Shown here one piece after another: positions 1 to 8,069 of a DNA stretch of 64,000 nt. The notes under the pieces were generated by a model, which was given only the letters and a program-made list of their open reading frames with translations, had not been told where the DNA came from and made no database searches. Source of the stretch: Pseudomonas cedrina subsp. cedrina. Lineage in GTDB: Bacteria; Pseudomonadota; Gammaproteobacteria; Pseudomonadales; Pseudomonadaceae. The stretch covers positions 310,001 through 374,000 of the forward strand of contig NZ_MNPW01000002.1 of the NCBI RefSeq assembly GCF_001983175.1. The letters run 5' to 3'. Position numbers and translations under genes: made by a program. Each line of letters opens with the position of its first letter. Position 1 is the first letter of the stretch.

Positions 1-485
<485 letters not shown>

Positions 486-501
486 GCGTTGGGTTGACGG
501 A

Positions 502-534
502 AGCCGGGGCCCAGTGCCCCGGTTTTTGTTTTTT
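502..534 (+). terminator. Rho-independent terminator after fadA
   Basis: A 7-bp GC stem (CCGGGGC/GCCCCGG, 504-522) with a 5-nt loop is followed by a T-rich run. It sits 19 bp past the fadA stop codon. Confidence 0.85.
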
Positions 535-582
535 GGGAATTTTTAATATTTTTTTCAACACATTTTGTAAGAGGGCCAGAGC

Positions 583-819
583 ATGAAAGTCGAACCCGGG
601 CTCTATCAGCATTACAAAGGTCCGCAGTACCGTGTTTTCAACGTGGCGCGGCATTCCGAAACCGAAGAAGAAGTCGTGTTTTACCAAGCGCTGTATGGCG
701 ATTACGGCTTTTGGGTGCGCCCTTTGAGCATGTTCCTGGAGACCGTCGAAGTTGACGGCGAGCAGGTCCCGCGCTTTGCTTTGGTCCAGCTTGAACCCAG
801 TCTTTTTTCAGGGCAATAA
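583..819 (+). CDS. DUF1653 family small protein
   Basis: A 78-residue protein of the DUF1653 family, whose function is unknown. The family features are the N-terminal PGLYQHYKGPQYRV, a central EEEVVFYQALYGDYGFWVRP block and the WVRPLSMF segment; the fold is probably a small all-beta domain. The ATG follows AGAGGGCCAGAGC, which gives a reasonable ribosome binding site. The gene stands alone between the fadA terminator and topA, and an AT-rich stretch (540-570) just upstream probably holds its promoter. There is no signal peptide or membrane segment, so a cytoplasmic location is inferred. Confidence 0.8.
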   Translation: MKVEPGLYQHYKGPQYRVFNVARHSETEEEVVFYQALYGDYGFWVRPLSMFLETVEVDGEQVPRFALVQLEPSLFSGQ

Positions 820-933
820 CGGCCAGTCGCGCAGAATGCTGCGCTTGACCTCACCTTGTTGCCACTATATATAGCGTTGCCGCGACAGGCGCCAACTGCC
901 TTTCACTTCTCGAATTCAGGAATTTTCCGATCC

Positions 934-3555
934 ATGGGCAAATCGCTGGTCATTGTGGAATCCCCGGCTAAGGCCAAGACCATCAACAAGTACTTGGGCA
1001 ACGAGTACGTGGTGAAGTCGAGTGTCGGCCATATCCGAGACCTGCCCACCAGCGGTTCGGCTAGCGCCAGCAAGGAGCCTGCCGCCAAGCGCGGCAAGGC
1101 CGCCGCGGGCGAAGGTCCGGTACTCACCCCTAAAGAGAAAGCGCGCAAGCAGCTGGTCTCGCGCATGGGTGTGGACCCGGATCATGGCTGGAAGGCCAAG
1201 TACGAAATCCTTCCAGGCAAGGAAAAGGTCATCGAGGAGCTGCGCCGGCTCGCCAAGGATGCTGACACCATCTATCTCGCAACCGACTTGGACCGCGAGG
1301 GGGAAGCCATTGCCTGGCACCTGCGCGAAGCCATCGGCGGTGACGACAGCCGCTACAAGCGCGTGGTGTTCAACGAAATCACCAAGAAAGCCATCCAGGA
1401 AGCCTTCTCCAAGCCGGGCGAGCTGGACATAGACCGCGTCAACGCCCAGCAGGCCCGTCGTTTCCTCGACCGCGTCGTGGGCTACATGGTCTCGCCGCTG
1501 CTGTGGGCCAAGATCGCCCGTGGCTTGTCCGCCGGCCGCGTGCAATCGGTCGCGGTGAAGCTGGTGGTGGAGCGTGAGCGCGAGATCCGCGCGTTCAACC
1601 CTGAAGAGTATTGGGAAGTCCACGCCGACCTGGGCACCGCCAAGGGCGCCAACGTGCGCTTCGAAGTGGCTCGCGAGAAGGGCGAAGCCTTCAAGCCGCT
1701 GAACGAAGCCCAGGCCATGGCCGCGCTGGAAAAGCTCAAGGCTTCCAGCTACAGCATCGTCAAGCGTGAAGACAAGCCGACCAGCAGCAAGCCGTCGGCA
1801 CCGTTCATCACCTCCACCCTGCAACAGGCCGCGAGTAACCGCCTGGGCTTTGGCGTGAAGAAAACCATGATGATGGCCCAGCGTCTCTACGAGGCCGGCT
1901 ACATCACCTACATGCGTACCGACTCCACCAACCTGTCGCAAGACGCGGTGGCGATGGCGCGTACTTATATTGAAACCGAGTTCGGCAAGAAATACCTGCC
2001 GGAGAAGCCGAACGTCTACAGCAGCAAGGAAGGCGCGCAGGAGGCTCACGAAGCGATTCGTCCTTCCGACGCCAACACCGAGCCAAGCAAGCTCAGCGGC
2101 ATGGAGCGCGACGCCGAGCGCCTCTACGAGCTGATCTGGCGCCAATTCCTGGCGTGCCAGATGCTGCCGGCGCAATACCTGTCGACTACCGTCAGCGTTG
2201 CTGCATCCGACTTCGAGCTGCGTGCCAAGGGCCGTATCCTCAAGTTCGACGGCTACACCCGCGTCATGCCGCAGATCGCCAAGCCAGGCGATGACGATGT
2301 GCTGCCGGACATGGCCCAGGGCGATACGCTCAAGCTGATCAAGCTCGACCCGTCCCAGCACTTCACCAAGCCGCCGGCGCGTTACTCGGAAGCCAGCCTG
2401 GTCAAAGAGATGGAGAAACGCGGCATCGGTCGTCCTTCGACCTACGCGGCGATCATCTCGACGATTCAGGATCGCGGCTACGTGGCGCTGCACAACCGTC
2501 GTTTCTACTCGGAAAAGATGGGCGACATCGTTACCGAGCGTCTGTCCGAGAGCTTCTCCAACCTGATGGACTACGGCTTCACCGCCGGCATGGAAGAGAA
2601 CCTCGATGACGTCGCCCAAGGCGAGCGCGACTGGAAAAGCGTGCTGGACGAGTTCTACGGCGACTTCAAGAAAAAGCTCGAAGTGGCAGAAAGTCCTGAA
2701 ACCGGCATGCGCGCCAACCAGCCGGTGATGACCGACATTCCGTGCCTGACGTGCGGCCGGCCGATGCAGATCCGTACCGCGTCCACCGGCGTGTTCCTGG
2801 GGTGCTCGGGCTACAGCCTGCCGCCGAAAGAGCGCTGCAAGGCCACCGTCAACCTGGTGCCGGGTGATGAAATTGCCGCGGACGACGAAGGCGAATCCGA
2901 ATCGCTGGTACTGCGTGGCAAGCACCGTTGCCCGATCTGCAGCACGGCGATGGACGCCTACCTGTTGGACGAGAAGCACAAGCTGCACATCTGCGGTAAC
3001 AACCCCGATTGCAATGGCTACGAGATCGAAGAGGGCACCTACCGCATCAAGGGCTACGAAGGCCCAAGCCTGGAATGCGACAAGTGCGGCAGCGAGATGC
3101 AGCTCAAGACCGGCCGTTTCGGCAAGTTCTTTGGCTGCACCAACCCCACGTGCAAGAACACCCGCAAGCTGCTCAAAAGCGGTGACGCGGCGCCGCCGAA
3201 GATGGACCCGGTGAAGATGCCCGAACTCAAGTGCGAGAAGGTCAACGACACCTACATCCTGCGTGACGGCGCTTCTGGGCTGTTCCTGGCCGCCAGCCAG
3301 TTCCCGAAAAACCGCGAGACCCGTGCGCCGTTGGTGCTGGAGATCGTGCCGCACAAGGACGAGATCGATCCCAAGTACCACTTCCTGTGCGAAGCGCCGA
3401 AGAAGGACCCGGATGGTCGCCCGGCCGTGATCCGCTACAGCCGCAAGACCAAGGAGCAGTACGTGCAGACCGAAGTGGACGGCAAGCCTACCGGCTGGAA
3501 AGCCTTCTACGACGGCGGCAAGTGGAAGGTCGAGGACAAGCGCCAGGGCGCTTGA
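934..3555 (+). CDS. topA: DNA topoisomerase I
   Basis: Type IA topoisomerase that relaxes negatively supercoiled DNA; 873 residues, normal for the family. The N-terminal Toprim domain starts with [15 protein letters not shown] and carries the [13 protein letters not shown] metal-binding motif. The catalytic tyrosine is in YITYMRTDS (about residue 326). Three C-terminal cysteine zinc-ribbon repeats follow ([24 protein letters not shown]). The frame is open upstream to 856, but the ATG at 934 begins the conserved [10 protein letters not shown] start and is preferred. A TATATATAG stretch at 866-874 is a plausible -10 region. A strong terminator follows the gene. Confidence 0.97.
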   Translation: MGKSLVIVESPAKAKTINKYLGNEYVVKSSVGHIRDLPTSGSASASKEPAAKRGKAAAGEGPVLTPKEKARKQLVSRMGVDPDHGWKAKYEILPGKEKVIEELRRLAKDADTIYLATDLDREGEAIAWHLREAIGGDDSRYKRVVFNEITKKAIQEAFSKPGELDIDRVNAQQARRFLDRVVGYMVSPLLWAKIARGLSAGRVQSVAVKLVVEREREIRAFNPEEYWEVHADLGTAKGANVRFEVAREKGEAFKPLNEAQAMAALEKLKASSYSIVKREDKPTSSKPSAPFITSTLQQAASNRLGFGVKKTMMMAQRLYEAGYITYMRTDSTNLSQDAVAMARTYIETEFGKKYLPEKPNVYSSKEGAQEAHEAIRPSDANTEPSKLSGMERDAERLYELIWRQFLACQMLPAQYLSTTVSVAASDFELRAKGRILKFDGYTRVMPQIAKPGDDDVLPDMAQGDTLKLIKLDPSQHFTKPPARYSEASLVKEMEKRGIGRPSTYAAIISTIQDRGYVALHNRRFYSEKMGDIVTERLSESFSNLMDYGFTAGMEENLDDVAQGERDWKSVLDEFYGDFKKKLEVAESPETGMRANQPVMTDIPCLTCGRPMQIRTASTGVFLGCSGYSLPPKERCKATVNLVPGDEIAADDEGESESLVLRGKHRCPICSTAMDAYLLDEKHKLHICGNNPDCNGYEIEEGTYRIKGYEGPSLECDKCGSEMQLKTGRFGKFFGCTNPTCKNTRKLLKSGDAAPPKMDPVKMPELKCEKVNDTYILRDGASGLFLAASQFPKNRETRAPLVLEIVPHKDEIDPKYHFLCEAPKKDPDGRPAVIRYSRKTKEQYVQTEVDGKPTGWKAFYDGGKWKVEDKRQGA

Positions 3556-3576
3556 CCGACCCATAAGCTGCGAAAA

Positions 3577-3609
3577 CAAAGGCCGCCTGTAACAGGCGGC
3601 CTTTTTTTA
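3577..3609 (+). terminator. Rho-independent terminator after topA
   Basis: A near-perfect stem of about 13 bp (AAAGGCCGCCTG paired with CAGGCGGCCTTT) has a very short loop and a run of seven T. It begins 22 bp after the topA stop codon. Confidence 0.9.
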
Positions 3610-3684
3610 CGCTTGCAGTGCGCTCGGCTGATCCGTGACACTGTTCAGCCAGCATCACGCCTCATTCGTTGTGGAGACAGCCTT

Positions 3685-4206
3685 ATGGCCAACGAACTCT
3701 ATACCCGTACCAATCAGAAAATTTACTTTGCGGGTTTATCCCTGGAAGCCCTTGGCCGCGCCGAGGAAGGGAAAGAGATGAATGCCATCGCGTTGATCCA
3801 GGCCGGGCGCGAAGCGGCGTTGTTCCACTTGTATGGCGCCTTGCTGGGCCTGTGCCATGAAATCGCCGGGTTCTATCGCTTGCCTCAAGCCGGCTCGCCT
3901 CGTGCAGAGATGATCATGAACCGCGAAGTGCTCGAATCCATGGCGATTCCTGAATTGGCCGAGCTGGTTGAAATGGCGCAAAGCCCCGACAGTTGGATTG
4001 CGCGCTTGCTCAAGGCGCATGCCGATATGTTCCAGCCGCCGCGGGTTCCTCATGTGCCCAAGGGTGATGTGACCCAGCCGTTGATCGTGGCGGTTGCGAT
4101 GCAAGAAGATGAGCCCAAGCCGTTAAGCCGCGAAGAGCTGGAAGGCTGGCGCCAGGCGTTGAAAAAGATGGCACTGCGCTTTCGTGAAGGCTTGAACGAG
4201 TGCTAA
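3685..4206 (+). CDS. DUF6586-like conserved Pseudomonas protein
   Basis: A 173-residue cytoplasmic protein with no recognised catalytic motif. It looks like the conserved pseudomonad protein encoded next to topA (PA3010 position), often labelled DUF6586. It is mostly helical and includes the segment AALFHLYGALLGLCHEIAGF. The frame is open upstream to 3613, but the ATG at 3685 follows GTGGAGACAGCC and begins the conserved MANELYTRTNQ, so it is preferred. The family name rests on memory of the family and on gene order; no function is claimed. Confidence 0.75.
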   Translation: MANELYTRTNQKIYFAGLSLEALGRAEEGKEMNAIALIQAGREAALFHLYGALLGLCHEIAGFYRLPQAGSPRAEMIMNREVLESMAIPELAELVEMAQSPDSWIARLLKAHADMFQPPRVPHVPKGDVTQPLIVAVAMQEDEPKPLSREELEGWRQALKKMALRFREGLNEC

Positions 4207-4289
4207 TGCCTGTTCAGGCCTGAAAGCACCGTTCATCAAGCTGTAAAGAAACCTGTTCAGATCCTCTGCGGGGCTGGGTGGATGACTGA

Positions 4290-4295
4290 TATAAT
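4290..4295 (+). promoter_or_regulatory. Candidate -10 element for the small gene at 4324
   Basis: A perfect TATAAT sits 28 bp before the ATG at 4324. No convincing -35 lies at 16-18 bp spacing, so the promoter is only probable. Confidence 0.4.
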
Positions 4296-4323
4296 CCCGG
4301 CCTTTCGTGGAGAACAGACTTTT

Positions 4324-4557
4324 ATGCCAACGTCCTTTCTGGAAATTGTTGAGTTGCCTGACGGCCGTATCGAGCTGCGCCGGGCGGAGGACGAGGGTTC
4401 TCTGGTTATTCTGGATTTTTCCGAGGACGCCAAGGTGTTCTTGCAGGGCCAACACGTGGAAGTGGCAAAAGCCATGTTGAGCGTGGGTGTGCAGATGGCG
4501 GGTCGTTTGGCGGAAGGCGAGCCGGAGAAGGACGATGGGCCGCGGGTGCTTCACTGA
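4324..4557 (+). CDS. Conserved small protein (PA3009 position)
   Basis: A 77-residue acidic protein of unknown function, starting MPTSFLEIVELPDGRIELRR. Position and size match the hypothetical gene that follows the previous one in other pseudomonads. A start at 4282 is possible, but it would overlap the TATAAT at 4290 and add a non-conserved leader, so 4324 is chosen. Predicted beta strands in the first half and one helix (VEVAKAMLSVGVQMAG) in the second. There is no signal peptide. Confidence 0.75.
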   Translation: MPTSFLEIVELPDGRIELRRAEDEGSLVILDFSEDAKVFLQGQHVEVAKAMLSVGVQMAGRLAEGEPEKDDGPRVLH

Positions 4558-4595
4558 GGTCTGCGACGATCAGGCTTTTTGTGCCGCATTGATTT

Positions 4596-4730
4596 TGTAG
4601 TGAGCGGGCTTGCCCCGCGCTGGGCTGCGAAGCGGCCCCAAAACCAGACACTGTGGATTAACTGATATACCGCATTCATCTATGTCAGGGCCGCTTCGCA
4701 GCCCAGCGCGGGGCAAGCCCGCTCACTACA
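4596..4730. repeat. Large intergenic inverted repeat (REP-type, 43-bp arms)
   Basis: Two perfectly complementary 43-bp arms (4596-4638 and 4688-4730) flank a 49-bp centre. The outer part resembles the REP core GAGCGGGCTTGCCCCGCG. The inner part, GCTGGGCTGCGAAGCGGCCC, is not seen in the other repeats of the window. It lies between two convergent genes, where it could also end transcription from both sides. Confidence 0.9.
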
Positions 4731-4775
4731 GAGCCCATCAGAGACGCCCGATTTTCAAAGGGCCGCCTCAAGTAA

Positions 4776-5249
4776 TTATCCCAATCGAATATTCAAGCTC
4801 TGTGCATCGCCCACGCGCGCGGCGCTGATCAGCTGCTGCTTGGCGCTGGCATTCAGTGGGTTCAGCCAACTCACCACCGTATGGCTACGGCCCAGGCGCA
4901 AGGCTTCGCAAGTCAACTGCTGGGCACTTTGCATGCCGCGCGGTTGCAGCAACAGGATACGCTCACGGTTTAGACCGGCGTCTCGCAACCAGGCCTGGGT
5001 CAGGCTGGCGGGCGGGGCGATCAGTGTCAGCCAGCGGGCGTCCTGCTCTTCGCTTAATTCACGCAGGATCGGCGCCAGCAGGCTCAGGCAGCTCCCCGCT
5101 GCACCGCGCAACGACAATTCACTGAACGCCTCCGGCTCGGCGCTCCAGGGCGCCTCGACCGTTTCCTTGAGGATAGGCGCGAGGGGTTGGGCCATGAAGG
5201 CCTCGAACAGCGACAGTTGTGTGTGTTGTGGGGTGTGGACGAGCTGCAT
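4776..5249 (-). CDS. sulA: SOS cell-division inhibitor SulA
   Basis: A 157-residue SulA-family protein, which blocks division during DNA damage by sequestering FtsZ. The family region runs from about residue 50 to 150 and includes LTLIAPPASLTQAWLRDAGL and the RILLLQP and HTVVSWLNPL segments of the RecA-like SulA fold. It starts 10 bp after the lexA stop, so lexA-sulA is an operon under the LexA-controlled promoter upstream of lexA. The first 45 residues (including the QLSLFEAFMAQP segment) are less conserved. The assignment rests on sequence and gene order (PA3008 position). Confidence 0.88.
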   Translation of the reverse strand: MQLVHTPQHTQLSLFEAFMAQPLAPILKETVEAPWSAEPEAFSELSLRGAAGSCLSLLAPILRELSEEQDARWLTLIAPPASLTQAWLRDAGLNRERILLLQPRGMQSAQQLTCEALRLGRSHTVVSWLNPLNASAKQQLISAARVGDAQSLNIRLG

Positions 5250-5259
5250 GATGCCTCCT

Positions 5260-5868
5260 TTAGCGGCGAATAACGCCGACGCTCAAGCCTTCGATCACCA
5301 GGTCCTGGTCTTTAAGGTTCACTTCAATCGGGGCGAACTCAGGGTTCTCGGCCAGGAGCCAGACCTTGCTGCCTTCGCGCTTGAAGCGTTTGACGGTGAC
5401 CTCATCGCCGATGCGGGCGACGACGATCTGGCCATTACGGGCTTCGCGGGTGGTATGGACAGCCAGCAGGTCACCGTCGAAGATGCCCACGTCCTTCATG
5501 CTCATGCCATGGACCCTTAGCAGGTAGTCGGCGCGAGGATGGAAGAAGGTCGGGTTGATATTGCATGACTCTTCGACGTGCTGCTGTGCCAGGATCGGCG
5601 CACCGGCGGCGACGCGGCCGATGATGGGCAGGGTCGATTCGTCGGCCTTGGCTTCGAAGCCAGGGATGCGGATACCGCGCGAGGCACCGGGGGTCATCTC
5701 GATCGCGCCTTTGCGAGCGAGGGCCTTGAGGTGTTCTTCGGCGGCGTTGGGGGACTTGAACCCCAGTTCCAGCGCAATTTCCGCTCGCGTCGGCGGGTAG
5801 CCGTTGTCATCGAGGCAGCGCTTGATAAAAGCCAGAATCTCAGCTTGGCGTGGCGTCAGTTTTAGCAT
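5260..5868 (-). CDS. lexA: SOS repressor LexA
   Basis: A 202-residue LexA, the self-cleaving repressor of the SOS regulon. The N-terminal winged helix-turn-helix ([16 protein letters not shown] to about residue 65) binds DNA. The C-terminal S24 protease domain has the Ala88-Gly89 cleavage site (VAAGAP), the Ser123 nucleophile in HGMSMKD and the Lys160 general base (VTVKRFK). Two SOS boxes directly upstream predict autoregulation. sulA follows 10 bp downstream. Length and catalytic residues are all normal. Confidence 0.98.
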   Translation of the reverse strand: MLKLTPRQAEILAFIKRCLDDNGYPPTRAEIALELGFKSPNAAEEHLKALARKGAIEMTPGASRGIRIPGFEAKADESTLPIIGRVAAGAPILAQQHVEESCNINPTFFHPRADYLLRVHGMSMKDVGIFDGDLLAVHTTREARNGQIVVARIGDEVTVKRFKREGSKVWLLAENPEFAPIEVNLKDQDLVIEGLSVGVIRR

Positions 5869-5878
5869 GTTGATCGCT

Positions 5879-5894
5879 CTGTCTTTTTATACAG
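5879..5894 (-). promoter_or_regulatory. SOS box proximal to lexA
   Basis: CTG-N10-CAG with an AT-rich centre (CTGTCTTTTTATACAG on the + strand) ends 10 bp upstream of the lexA ATG. It fits the gamma-proteobacterial LexA consensus. Confidence 0.88.
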
Positions 5895-5897
5895 TGA

Positions 5898-5913
5898 CTG
5901 GGATTATATACAG
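5898..5913 (-). promoter_or_regulatory. SOS box distal to lexA
   Basis: CTGGGATTATATACAG on the + strand (CTGTATATAATCCCAG on the gene strand) is a second LexA site. It is separated from the first by 3 bp, like the tandem boxes of E. coli lexA. Confidence 0.92.
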
Positions 5914-6072
5914 TGAACTGCGCTTGGCAATCATCCTTTTCCAACGCTCCGCTGGACGGTCATCGCGTTAGCTTCCTACAAGGCAGAGATAGCGCTGCCT
6001 ACAGACCGTCAGGGATGTGATTAAATAGGGATGAAATACATGACTGACCGGCCGGAAAGCGAACCCGCAGGC

Positions 6073-6101
6073 TTGACAAGACACAAACTGAAACGTATGT
6101 T
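6073..6101 (+). promoter_or_regulatory. psrA sigma-70 promoter
   Basis: TTGACA at 6073-6078 and TATGTT at 6096-6101 are separated by 17 bp. The -10 lies inside the PsrA palindromes, which fits autorepression. Confidence 0.7.
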
Positions 6102-6116
6102 TCAAACAAGTGTTTG
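6090..6116 (+). promoter_or_regulatory. Two overlapping PsrA operators
   Basis: GAAAC-N4-GTTTC (6090-6103) and CAAAC-N4-GTTTG (6103-6116) share one base. Both match the known PsrA consensus (G/C)AAAC-N2-4-GTTT(G/C). They cover the -10 of the inferred psrA promoter and end 15 bp before the start codon. Confidence 0.88.
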
Positions 6117-6131
6117 TCAGGCGGAGTAGCC

Positions 6132-6839
6132 ATGGCCCAGTCGGAAACCGTTGAACGCATTCTCGATGCTGCCGAGCAATTGTTCGCGGAAAAAGGATTT
6201 GCTGAAACTTCACTGCGGCTGATCACCAGCAAGGCTGGCGTCAACCTTGCTGCGGTGAACTACCATTTTGGCTCGAAAAAGGCCCTGATCCAGGCGGTTT
6301 TCTCGCGTTTCCTGGGGCCGTTCTGCGTCAGCCTCGACCGTGAGCTGGAGCGTCGCCAGGCCAAGGCCGACCACAAGCCGACCCTGGAGGACTTGCTGGA
6401 GATCCTGGTCGAGCAAGCCCTGGTGGTCCAGCCCCGCAGCGGCAACGACCTGTCGATCTTCATGCGCTTGCTGGGCCTGGCTTTCAGCCAGAGCCAGGGG
6501 CACCTGCGGCGTTACCTGGAAGACATGTACGGCAAGGTATTCCGTCGCTACATGTTGCTGGTCAACGAAGCCGCTCCGCGCATCCCGCCTATCGAACTGT
6601 TCTGGCGCGTGCACTTCATGCTCGGTGCGGCCGCGTTCAGCATGTCCGGGATCAAGGCCCTGCGCGCCATTGCCGAGACCGATTTCGGCGTCAACACCTC
6701 CATCGAACAAGTGATGCGCCTGATGGTGCCGTTCCTCGCCGCTGGCATGCGCGCCGAAACCGGCGTGACCGACCTGGCCATGGCGGCCGCCCAGTTACGC
6801 CCGCGCAGCAAAACCACGCCAGCCCCCGCCAAGGTTTGA
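6132..6839 (+). CDS. psrA: TetR-family regulator PsrA
   Basis: A 235-residue TetR-family regulator. In Pseudomonas, PsrA represses its own gene and the fadBA beta-oxidation operon, and activates rpoS; long-chain fatty acids relieve binding. The N-terminal helix-turn-helix spans about residues 8-52 (ILDAAEQLFAEKGFAETSLR to VNYHFGSKKAL), followed by an all-helical ligand domain. The start at 6132 follows GCGGAGTAGCC and gives the conserved MAQSETVERIL; the frame is open back to 6114. Gene order between lexA and nagZ is the standard one. Confidence 0.95.
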   Translation: MAQSETVERILDAAEQLFAEKGFAETSLRLITSKAGVNLAAVNYHFGSKKALIQAVFSRFLGPFCVSLDRELERRQAKADHKPTLEDLLEILVEQALVVQPRSGNDLSIFMRLLGLAFSQSQGHLRRYLEDMYGKVFRRYMLLVNEAAPRIPPIELFWRVHFMLGAAAFSMSGIKALRAIAETDFGVNTSIEQVMRLMVPFLAAGMRAETGVTDLAMAAAQLRPRSKTTPAPAKV

Positions 6840-6907
6840 CCGCCGCGGGTGTGCGCGGCCGCTTGCATCCGCTAAGCTAGCCGCCATGTTGATTTCAGCT
6901 ATTTACT

Positions 6908-6944
6908 CACGACCCGTTGCCTTTACTGAGGGCAACGGGTCGTG
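6908..6944. promoter_or_regulatory. 14-bp stem-loop in the nagZ leader
   Basis: CACGACCCGTTGCC (6908-6921) pairs perfectly with GGCAACGGGTCGTG (6931-6944) around a 9-nt loop. It lies 21 bp before the nagZ ATG and 68 bp after psrA. The T-run is weak (GCGTTATTT), so it may be a poor terminator for psrA, an mRNA-stabilising hairpin or an operator. Confidence 0.55.
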
Positions 6945-6965
6945 TGCGTTATTTAAGGAAGGTTT

Positions 6966-7976
6966 ATGACTGTTGCCCTGCAAGGTTCTTTGATGGTTGA
7001 CGTTGCCGGCACCTGGCTGACGGCCGAGGACCGCCACCTGTTGCGCCAGCCTGAAGTGGGCGGCCTGATTATCTTCGCACGCAACATCGAACACCCACGG
7101 CAGGTGCGCGAACTGAGCGCGGCGATTCGTGCGGTGCGCCCGGATCTGCTCCTGGCGGTCGACCAGGAAGGCGGTCGCGTGCAGCGTTTGCGCCAGGGGT
7201 TTGTACGCCTGCCAGCCATGCGCGCCCTGGCGGCTCACCCCAACGCCGAGTACCTGGCCGAGCAGTGCGGCTGGATCATGGCCACCGAAGTATTGGCGGT
7301 GGGCCTGGATTTGAGTTTCGCCCCGGTGCTGGACCTGGACTACCAGCGCAGCGCCGTGGTCGGCACCCGTGCCTTCGAAGGCGACCCCGAACGCGCCGCC
7401 GTGCTGGCAGGTGCCTTTATCCGTGGCATGAACAGCGCCGGCATGGCCGCCACCGGCAAACACTTCCCGGGCCATGGCTGGGCCGAGGCGGATTCCCACG
7501 TCGCCATCCCCAATGACGAACGCAGCCTGGAACAGATTCGCGCCAATGACCTGGTGCCTTTCGCACGCCTGAGCAAGCAGTTGGCGGCCGTGATGCCTGC
7601 CCACGTCATCTACCCGCAGGTCGACGCCCAGCCCGCCGGCTTCTCGCGCCGCTGGTTGCAGGACATCCTGCGTGGCGAGTTGCAGTTCGACGGCGTGATC
7701 TTCAGCGACGACCTGTCGATGGCGGGCGCCCATGTGGTGGGGGATGCGGCCAGCCGTATCGAAGCGGCGTTGACAGCGGGTTGCGATATGGGCCTGGTGT
7801 GCAACGATCGAGCGGCTGCCGAGCTTGCACTCACAGCCGCTCAACGCATGAAGGTCACACCATCGGCTCGCATTGCACGCATGCGTGCTCAGGCAAAGGC
7901 TTCGACGGATTACAAGCAGGATCCGCGTTGGATGCTGGCAGTGGGCGCGCTCCGAGACGCTCAGTTGATCGAGTGA
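6966..7976 (+). CDS. nagZ: Beta-N-acetylhexosaminidase NagZ
   Basis: A 336-residue glycoside hydrolase family 3 enzyme that removes GlcNAc from anhydromuropeptides in cytoplasmic peptidoglycan recycling; its product affects AmpC induction in Pseudomonas. The signature KHFPGHGWAEADSH carries the mobile-loop His/Asp pair, and FSDDLSMAGA holds the nucleophile Asp. There is no signal peptide, as expected for NagZ. A good ribosome binding site (AAGGAAGG) precedes the ATG. In P. aeruginosa the next gene is a nucleoside phosphorylase (PA3004); here it is replaced by a helicase gene. Confidence 0.96.
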   Translation: MTVALQGSLMVDVAGTWLTAEDRHLLRQPEVGGLIIFARNIEHPRQVRELSAAIRAVRPDLLLAVDQEGGRVQRLRQGFVRLPAMRALAAHPNAEYLAEQCGWIMATEVLAVGLDLSFAPVLDLDYQRSAVVGTRAFEGDPERAAVLAGAFIRGMNSAGMAATGKHFPGHGWAEADSHVAIPNDERSLEQIRANDLVPFARLSKQLAAVMPAHVIYPQVDAQPAGFSRRWLQDILRGELQFDGVIFSDDLSMAGAHVVGDAASRIEAALTAGCDMGLVCNDRAAAELALTAAQRMKVTPSARIARMRAQAKASTDYKQDPRWMLAVGALRDAQLIE

Positions 7977-8069
7977 CGACAGGTATTCAGTCGAGACTCA
8001 AAGCAATTCGTACTCGGATGCTGGAAGCATCGGTTTCGATCTCTCTAACGCTTTGTCTAAAATGCGCCC

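Noticed and set aside
916..3579. 887-residue open frame on the minus strand opposite topA
   Set aside because: High-GC codon bias keeps the opposite frame open. It has no domain similarity, and the topA frame is unmistakable.
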